This document shows positions 59,215-64,000 of a DNA stretch of 64,000 bases, in pieces (within the stretch, counting starts at the first letter, position 1; every line of letters starts with the position of its first letter). The DNA is taken from NCBI GenBank assembly GCA_023390555.1, contig JAEWCQ010000011.1, positions 89,061 to 153,060 of the forward strand, given 5' to 3'. The stretch comes from Bacillota bacterium. Its GTDB lineage: Bacteria; Bacillota; Clostridia; Lachnospirales; Lachnospiraceae. The position numbers were made by a program, and so were the translations under genes. The notes below the pieces were generated by a model, which ran no database searches, was not told where the DNA came from, and saw only the letters and a list, made by a program, of their open reading frames with translations.

Positions 59215-59967
59215 TTAATGCAGTCCGATATGGGTTTTAAATGTTTCGACACTTGTGTTGAGAATCAGTGTTTTGTCAAATTCGATTTCTTTCAATAACC
59301 TGCATGCCTCGGTAAATCTTCCGACATAGCTTGGATCATGGGCATCCGAACTTACAATGATCGGCACCTGATATTCCTGGCACAGCCGGAGCATCACTTT
59401 ATAGTTCCGGACACAATGAAGCCGCTGATCCTGCTTCAGCAGGGAACTGTTATTCAGTTCCAGAGCCACATGATACTGTTTTGCTGCAGTAACCAGTTTT
59501 TTATAATCTAATGGCGTATGATCATCATCTGGATGAGAAACAAAAGATACCTTTTTCTGTTTCATACAGGAGATCAAGTTTTCCGTGTTTTGCACAATTC
59601 CGGCATCATGGTAGCACTGCCGGTGGATTCCGACAATTGCATAATCAAGAGCATCCAGATATTGCTGGTTCAGAGAAAGTGTTCCGTCATTTAACACGTT
59701 AATTTCACATCCATGAATTATTTCAACTTCATAAAGAAATTTCGGGACTACTCCTAAATTTGTAAAATAAATGGGATCACATGTCCCGGGTATGCCCGGA
59801 GCATGTTCACTGATGCCCAAAAGTGTCAGTCCTTTTTCTTTGGCAGCTTCCGCCATTTCACGGATAGTACCGTATGCATGACCGCTTGCCAGTGTATGTG
59901 TATGTATATCCAAGCGAAAGTTATACTCTTCATATAAATTGTTGGATTGTGTCTCGTTCTCGATCAT
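59215..59967 (-). CDS. PHP-domain phosphoesterase (YcdX-like)
   Basis: A 250-residue trinuclear-metal phosphatase of the PHP family. Motifs: L-D-I-H-T-H-T (residues 19-25), G-I-S-E-H-A-P, G-C-E-I-N-V, S-H-P-D-D-D-H and the late S-D-A-H-D. YcdX-type proteins of about 245 residues hydrolyse phosphate esters; histidinol phosphatase is a related alternative. AGGAGGAAAG precedes the ATG. It is the last cargo gene before the right attachment site. Confidence 0.88.
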   Translation of the reverse strand: MIENETQSNNLYEEYNFRLDIHTHTLASGHAYGTIREMAEAAKEKGLTLLGISEHAPGIPGTCDPIYFTNLGVVPKFLYEVEIIHGCEINVLNDGTLSLNQQYLDALDYAIVGIHRQCYHDAGIVQNTENLISCMKQKKVSFVSHPDDDHTPLDYKKLVTAAKQYHVALELNNSSLLKQDQRLHCVRNYKVMLRLCQEYQVPIIVSSDAHDPSYVGRFTEACRLLKEIEFDKTLILNTSVETFKTHIGLH

Positions 59968-60054
59968 CTTTCCTCCTTTTTTCGTATTCGGTTAGTAGAG
60001 TTATACTATAATAATAGTTCTATAGTTTTGAAATTTCAAGTGGGTTTTGTTATC

Positions 60055-60070
60055 ATATCTATCATCAACG
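60055..60070 (-). repeat. Right inverted arm of the cotJC element
   Basis: The reverse complement of CGTTGATGATAGATAT (42591-42606), immediately beside the attachment core. Confidence 0.85.
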
Positions 60071-60232
60071 AGCGAGTTCCTCAGTACCGATATCTGTCAA
60101 AACTCCGGCAACCTGATTATACGGCATGGTATAACGCTGCGAGAGATAACGCATAGAGGCACCCATTTCTCCATCCGGTCCACCGTATTCCGTTAAGGTA
60201 TAATTGCGCGCAAGAGCAGGAAAATTAAGCAT
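60065..60232 (-). CDS. cotJC: CotJC-like spore coat protein, 5' segment of the split gene
   Basis: This segment encodes L-A-R-N-Y-T-L-T-E-Y-G-G-P-D-G-E-M-G-A-S-M-R-Y-L-S-Q-R-Y and V-L-T-D-I-G-T-E-E-L-A, the N-terminal half of the CotJC four-helix core. Unspliced it ends after E-L-A-R at a TGA lying in the element arm (55 residues). With the 3' segment it yields 190 residues. The usual beginning of CotJC (M-W-x-Y-E-K-x-L-x-Y-P-V) is absent: the first ATG, at 60232, has no ribosome site and a TGA lies four codons upstream. The gene may be interrupted again or truncated here. cotJA and cotJB are not in the window. Confidence 0.82.
   Translation of the reverse strand: MLNFPALARNYTLTEYGGPDGEMGASMRYLSQRYTMPYNQVAGVLTDIGTEELAR
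60070..60079 (-). repeat. Right attachment core of the cotJC element
   Basis: GAACTCGCTC on the minus strand, the same orientation as 42574-42583; the codons continue G-T-E from the 5' segment. Confidence 0.88.
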
Positions 60233-60401
60233 AGTGTATGGTCAAGCGTCAGATAGTATGTTAAACTAGTTACCTACCCTGGTTTTTATTTTTTATAATG
60301 CTGGAGTTTATACACGATCACAAATAGCTTGGAAGAATCATCAAATGACACTTGAGTTTATGACATTCTCATATCAGTGACAACGAATGAAAGAAGGAAT
60401 T

Positions 60402-61439
60402 ATGAATACCATTATAGATTATATGAAACGGCCCTTTGTTAAAAGAATGATTGTATTGTTGATCATCTGCATATTATTATTTCTGGTAAGAAGCCAGATA
60501 ACATTGTTATTGCTGACATTTATTTTTGTTTATCTGATTGATTCGCTGCAGCGAAATATAACGAAGTTACTATATAAAAGGTTTCATATTACTATTAATG
60601 CAAAAATCATTATTGTTGGGCTTTATCTTATCATGATCGGATTGTTTTTGTCCTTTATTTGTTTTTATATACCCCAGATCATCGAACAGATAACGAATAT
60701 AGTTGAATATGTAACTAATTTTTTGCTGGGAATTAAGACAAATATTCATACCGACAATGTCATTCTTGGTTATTTCTACGACTATCTGCAAAAAATTGAT
60801 ATTCAGAATTATATGAAGAGCAATGCCGCAGGGATCATAAGCGTCATAAGCAATGTTGGAAGTATTGGTATTAAAGTTGTTATGGCTGTTATACTGAGTC
60901 TGTTTTTCTTACTTGAAAAAGACAAAATTACAACTTTTTTCAATGGATTTCATAACAGTAAAATTTCATGGTTTTATGATGAACTGAAATATTTCGGTAC
61001 AAAATTCACGAATTCCTTTGGTAAAGTGATACAGACCCAAATTTTAATCTCATGCATTAACTCAAGCATATCAGTCATTATTTTGGCTTTTCTGCGATTC
61101 CCCAATACGATTGGACTGTTTTTTATGATTTTCATTCTGGGAATGATACCTGTTGCAGGTGTTATCATTTCCTTAATACCTCTTTCTATAATTGCCTACA
61201 GTATCGGAGGTATACACTATGTGATTTATGTGCTGATCTTAATTGTAGTTCTTCATTCGCTTGAAAGTTATATTTTAAATCCAAAACTGCTTTCTCATAG
61301 AACGAAGTTGCCGGTTTTTTTAACCTTTCTGATCTTGATTATATCTGAGCACCTAATGGGTATTTGGGGGCTTATTGTTGGTATTCCAATTGTAATATTT
61401 ATATTAGACATTCTGGAAGTTAAAATAGATGGACAATAA
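60402..61439 (+). CDS. AI-2E family transporter-like membrane protein
   Basis: A 345-residue polytopic membrane protein of the AI-2E/PerM family (about eight helices). Typical features are a first helix pair (M-I-V-L-L-I-I-C-I-L-L), a long central amphipathic segment and the C-terminal I-L-G-M-I-P-V-A-G-V-I-I-S and V-G-I-P-I-V-I-F-I. The substrate is not inferable; members transport diverse solutes. The ATG at 60402 after AAGGA is preferred over the ATG at 60387. It is opposite in strand to cotJC and lies just upstream of its 5' segment. Confidence 0.82.
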   Translation: MNTIIDYMKRPFVKRMIVLLIICILLFLVRSQITLLLLTFIFVYLIDSLQRNITKLLYKRFHITINAKIIIVGLYLIMIGLFLSFICFYIPQIIEQITNIVEYVTNFLLGIKTNIHTDNVILGYFYDYLQKIDIQNYMKSNAAGIISVISNVGSIGIKVVMAVILSLFFLLEKDKITTFFNGFHNSKISWFYDELKYFGTKFTNSFGKVIQTQILISCINSSISVIILAFLRFPNTIGLFFMIFILGMIPVAGVIISLIPLSIIAYSIGGIHYVIYVLILIVVLHSLESYILNPKLLSHRTKLPVFLTFLILIISEHLMGIWGLIVGIPIVIFILDILEVKIDGQ

Positions 61440-61491
61440 CATGGATGAATAGCATTCACAGGAAGATATCATTCTCTCTACGCCTTTCGCC

Positions 61492-62955
61492 TTAGGAGTT
61501 GGAGACATAAAATATAATATTAAATTCCTGATTTTCCTTATCATACGTAATAGATTCACAGATACTTCTTAAGGCGCAGGATTTTTCCTCATTAGAAGCC
61601 TCTGAGAGCAGGATGTCATAAACATCACGGCATTTGTTCAATATTTTAGGCTTTAAACTGCCATAGTCAACTGGTTCACTTTTCGAAAGATTTTGAACCA
61701 GTTTCTGTATGCGATATTGTTCGGCATGGATACGTGTCTTGTTTTCCCGATATTCTTCTAAGGTATCAATCCCATTTTCGTAAGCAGCTTTCATCCGCTT
61801 CTCTTTTTGATTAAGCCTGGTCAGCTCATTTTTTAAATCGACTGATTGATCACTGCGATTGTTTTGAACAGAGACATATTGATAGGCAATATCGCCTGTC
61901 TCAATACAATTTCTAATAGCATCCAATATGGCATTGGTAGCCTTGGTCAATGAAATGGAACAGGAGCTTTCATGCTGTCCTTTTGCATATTTGTAACACT
62001 GAAAAAAATCAGAAGAACTGTTGTGGTTCATAGAAAGATTTGATCCACAGTAACCGCATTTTAAAAGACCACAGAGCCAGTGGCGGGAATAGGTCACACC
62101 TTTTCGCCTCTTGGGGCGAAGTTCTTTTGTTATTCTGTCTTGAACTTTGTTAAATACCTCTGCATCTATAATAGGTTCATGCTGTCCTTCTGATACAATA
62201 ATCTCGTTTGCTGGATTTTTCATATTGGCTGCATGTTTTGCATAGTTCCAACGAACCTTGCCAATATAAAACGGATTTTCCAGTATATAACGAATCACAC
62301 GCAGTTCAAATAAATTTCCGCGCCGGGTTCTGTATCCACTGTCATTCAAATGTCTTGCAATTGTAGAAAAATCATTGCCGGAAAGGTACTCTGAAAAAAT
62401 CCGCTGGATGATACTTGCTTCATTTTGATTCACGCATGGAATGTCACCTTGTCGATGCTCGTATCCCAATGGAACGGTGGCCTGATACCCCCCGCGGAGC
62501 GCTTTTTCCGTCATGCCGCGTTTTACTTCGCCGGACAGTCGAATGGAATAATATTCATCCATCCACTCGATAATACGTTCGATGAGTGAGCCGAACGGTC
62601 CCTCAATCAGTGGCTCGGATACAGAAATAACATCTACGTTATCTCTCTTTAACATGGATTTATATACAATAGATTCTTCCTGATTACGTGCAAATCTTGA
62701 AAATTTCCAGACAAGGATAACGTCAAAAGGGTGGTCCTTACTCTTCGCGCGAGCAATCATCTCTTGAAACTTTGGACGCTTCTCTGCTTTACGACCACTG
62801 ATTCCGTCATCCTGGTAAATGTACTCCGGAGATATTAATATATGGTTGGATTTTGCATAATCAAGCAGTACACGCCGTTGTGCGTCCGGAGATAATTCTT
62901 CCTGTTTATCCGTAGATACACGTATGTATAAAGCACCGGATCGAATTTCACTCAT
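61492..62955 (-). CDS. Third large serine recombinase
   Basis: A 487-residue recombinase. R-S-G-A-L-Y-I-R-V-S-T-D-K-Q gives catalytic Ser14; V-W-K-F-S-R-F-A-R-N-Q-E-E-S follows. The recombinase domain has P-L-G-Y-E-H-R and N-P-F-Y-I-G-K-V-R-W-N, the zinc ribbon is C-G-Y-C-G-S-N-L, and a coiled coil follows (about 370-430). The start at 62955 gives the normal N-terminus; an extension to 63012 is open but has no ribosome site. It lies outside the 17.5-kb element, near the truncated 5' end of cotJC, and may belong to another element extending beyond the window. Confidence 0.92.
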   Translation of the reverse strand: MSEIRSGALYIRVSTDKQEELSPDAQRRVLLDYAKSNHILISPEYIYQDDGISGRKAEKRPKFQEMIARAKSKDHPFDVILVWKFSRFARNQEESIVYKSMLKRDNVDVISVSEPLIEGPFGSLIERIIEWMDEYYSIRLSGEVKRGMTEKALRGGYQATVPLGYEHRQGDIPCVNQNEASIIQRIFSEYLSGNDFSTIARHLNDSGYRTRRGNLFELRVIRYILENPFYIGKVRWNYAKHAANMKNPANEIIVSEGQHEPIIDAEVFNKVQDRITKELRPKRRKGVTYSRHWLCGLLKCGYCGSNLSMNHNSSSDFFQCYKYAKGQHESSCSISLTKATNAILDAIRNCIETGDIAYQYVSVQNNRSDQSVDLKNELTRLNQKEKRMKAAYENGIDTLEEYRENKTRIHAEQYRIQKLVQNLSKSEPVDYGSLKPKILNKCRDVYDILLSEASNEEKSCALRSICESITYDKENQEFNIIFYVSNS

Positions 62956-63292
62956 AAATAATCTCTCATAAGATTTAACGGGGAGTTTCCATACATAATA
63001 TGCCGTAGTCACGTCAATTATTTTGCAAAGTCAGATTGGCTTTTACCGGAAGACGGAAACACCTTTCTAATCCTCAGAAGAGTGTCGTTCAAAAACGTCA
63101 ACTCTTTTTCTGACAGTGATACGATAAAAAGATGTGCCATGAACTTTTTCGTGAAGGGGAAGTGCTTGTTTTGAATATTCGTCATGTTAGGGAACTCATT
63201 TAGAAGGAAAATCCTATATTACAACTGGAATAAAATAGCCAGAGCTTTCAATGTAAATAGGAATGACATAATTGAGCATTGGTATAGGCATA

Positions 63293-63319
63293 ATCGGACA
63301 AATTTGCTGAATAACTTAA
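63293..63319 (+). promoter_or_regulatory. Shared upstream box (copy B)
   Basis: ATCGGACAAATTT, GC, TGAATA, ACTTAA; nearly identical to 44271-44298. It lies in the gap (62956-63336) between the third recombinase and a small divergent gene. The rest of this gap holds nothing else I can support. Confidence 0.5.
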
Positions 63320-63336
63320 AAAAGGAGATTTGATAA

Positions 63337-63510
63337 ATGAAAAAGACTTTGACTTATACGATACAGATAAGACTGCCCGATGGTAAATTACATAAATTAA
63401 ACGACTTTACTCCGGAAGAGAGAAGAGAAATAGGTGTCAAGTTAAATTGCCAGGCAATGGAAGCGCTTGGATATCATTTGTCTGAGAAACAAAAGGATGA
63501 AAATGAATAA
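63337..63510 (+). CDS. Small protein divergent from the third recombinase
   Basis: A 57-residue protein: K-K-T-L-T-Y-T-I-Q-I-R-L-P-D-G-K-L-H, then F-T-P-E-E-R-R-E-I-G and C-Q-A-M-E-A-L-G-Y. My impression is that similar small proteins occur on clostridial mobile elements. AAGGAG precedes the ATG. The function is unknown. The gap 63511-63777 after it is AT-rich; I see only a GTATGC/GCATAC inverted repeat near 63731-63762. Confidence 0.65.
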   Translation: MKKTLTYTIQIRLPDGKLHKLNDFTPEERREIGVKLNCQAMEALGYHLSEKQKDENE

Positions 63511-63777
63511 GTGCTGTATCCATGAGTCAGATGCAGTGCGTTCATCCGTTTTTTTACGTTGAAAATTTATGGACATGGCATTTAGAAATGGATAGCGTAC
63601 CCGAATTTCAGTAAAAAATTGGAGTGCATGAAAGGAGTACTCCTGGTTACTGAATCCAAAAGTGAGCTAAAACTGGTTATTCATCCCGTTTCCCGTGTTG
63701 TCTGTCGGAAAATAAAGAAAATCAAAAAAAGTATGCTATAATCATTTTTATGAAATTGCATACGAGGGAGGGAGAAC

Positions 63778-64000
63778 ATGAGTTGTGAAAAGTATCTGCC
63801 GATTGGGACGGTCGTCCTGTTAAAAGAGGGACAGAAACGGATTATGATCTATGGAAGGAAACAGGTTGACTGTGGTACCGGGAAGGAATGGGACTATGCA
63901 GCCTGCCTTTATCCGGAAGGAAATATAAGCGGAGATCATGTATATCTGTTTCAGCATGATCAGATTGAAAAGATCTTCTTCATCGGCTTCCAGGATGAGG
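63778..64000 (+). CDS. DUF4176-like protein (cut by the window end)
   Basis: The first 74 residues are visible. K-Y-L-P-I-G-T-V-V-L-L-K-E-G-Q-K-R-I-M-I-Y-G-R-K-Q opens a small domain that resembles DUF4176. W-D-Y-A-A-C-L-Y-P-E-G and F-Q-H-D-Q-I-E-K-I-F-F-I-G-F follow. DUF4176 genes often sit in type VII secretion loci, so such a locus may continue to the right. GGGAGGGAG precedes the ATG. Confidence 0.75.
   Translation, partial: MSCEKYLPIGTVVLLKEGQKRIMIYGRKQVDCGTGKEWDYAACLYPEGNISGDHVYLFQHDQIEKIFFIGFQDE

Larger units (their letters stand above)
42574..60079. mobile_element. 17.5-kb gene-intervening element inside cotJC (skin-like)
   Basis: Two directly oriented copies of GAACTCGCTC (minus-strand reading) bound 17,496 bp of accessory DNA. 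Just inside both ends lies CGTTGATGATAGATAT in inverted orientation, 7 bp from one core and 1 bp overlapping the other. In the excised circle these arms flank a 16-nt centre whose middle two bases are GA, the layout of a serine-integrase attP. A serine recombinase gene ends 3 bp from the left arm. Excision restores cotJC across its E-E-L-A-H metal-binding motif. Cargo runs from the recombinase to the PHP protein. Mother-cell excision is inferred by analogy with skin. Confidence 0.9.

Noticed and set aside
1..64000. tRNA and rRNA genes
   Set aside because: I looked in the larger gaps for cloverleaf or rRNA signatures and found none; only the T-box leader is a clear structured RNA.

Overview
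The window reads like the chromosome of a spore-forming anaerobic Clostridia, most likely a Lachnospiraceae gut bacterium. The reasons are the dcw cluster that runs into spoIIGA-sigE-sigG, a Spo0E-like regulator, CotJC, NfnAB, a Trp T-box with TrpXYZ, the DUF5717/DUF5716 genes and the Gram-positive expression signals.

Layout. 1-1.6 kb: small accessory genes (DUF1540, a zinc-dependent phospholipase C-like protein, a Spo0E-like protein). 1.7-22.7 kb: division, cell wall and sporulation genes (mraZ, rsmH, ftsL, a division PBP, a split spoVD-like PBP, mraY, murD, ftsW, divIB, ftsZ, spoIIGA, sigE, an MBL-fold nuclease, a TetR/ABC exporter, sigG). 23.4-29 kb: T-box(Trp)-trpXYZ and nfnAB. 29.2-35.1 kb: two ABC-2 systems, a YtrA-like GntR regulator and a CobD/HisC-type aminotransferase. 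35.3-42.1 kb: a four-gene operon of unknown function (DUF5717, Hsp70-like DUF5716, a TPR-like protein, a membrane coiled-coil protein). 42.2-60.2 kb: a cotJC gene split by about 17.5 kb of accessory DNA. 60.4-64 kb: an AI-2E family transporter, a third serine recombinase and a DUF4176 protein.

The main discovery is that two sporulation genes in one window are each interrupted by an element that encodes a large serine recombinase, in the manner of the skin element in sigK. (1) The second PBP gene (spoVD-like) is cut inside its SxN active-site motif by a 2,575-bp element bounded by the 9-bp direct repeat TTCCTGTAA. Joining the repeats restores a 600-codon frame exactly, and the predicted circle junction is an imperfect 40-bp palindrome centred on AA. 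A sigma-E-like promoter lies in front of the recombinase genes. (2) cotJC (a manganese-catalase-like spore coat protein) is cut inside its Glu-Leu-Ala-His metal-ligand motif by a 17,496-bp element bounded by the 10-bp direct repeat GAACTCGCTC, with 16-bp inverted arms (CGTTGATGATAGATAT) just inside each end. Joining the repeats restores a 190-codon frame. The remaining 5' piece also lacks the usual first 20 or so residues, so a second interruption is possible; another recombinase gene lies just upstream. I infer programmed excision during sporulation. Repeats, frames and dyads are read directly from the sequence, but excision itself is not demonstrated.

Cargo of the cotJC element includes a DUF3888 protein, a QueG-like Fe-S protein with its MarR regulator, a MocR regulator, a ferredoxin-nitroreductase, a beta-helix surface protein, a TetR/FMN-binding unit, a Fur/PerR-type-box ahpC with an AhpF-like reductase in reversed domain order, an SRAP protein and an SOS-box-controlled Y-family polymerase. 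If excision is restricted to sporulation, the vegetative cell and the spore keep this stress cargo and only the mother cell discards it. A separate promoter upstream of mraY keeps the essential wall genes expressed despite the upstream interruption.
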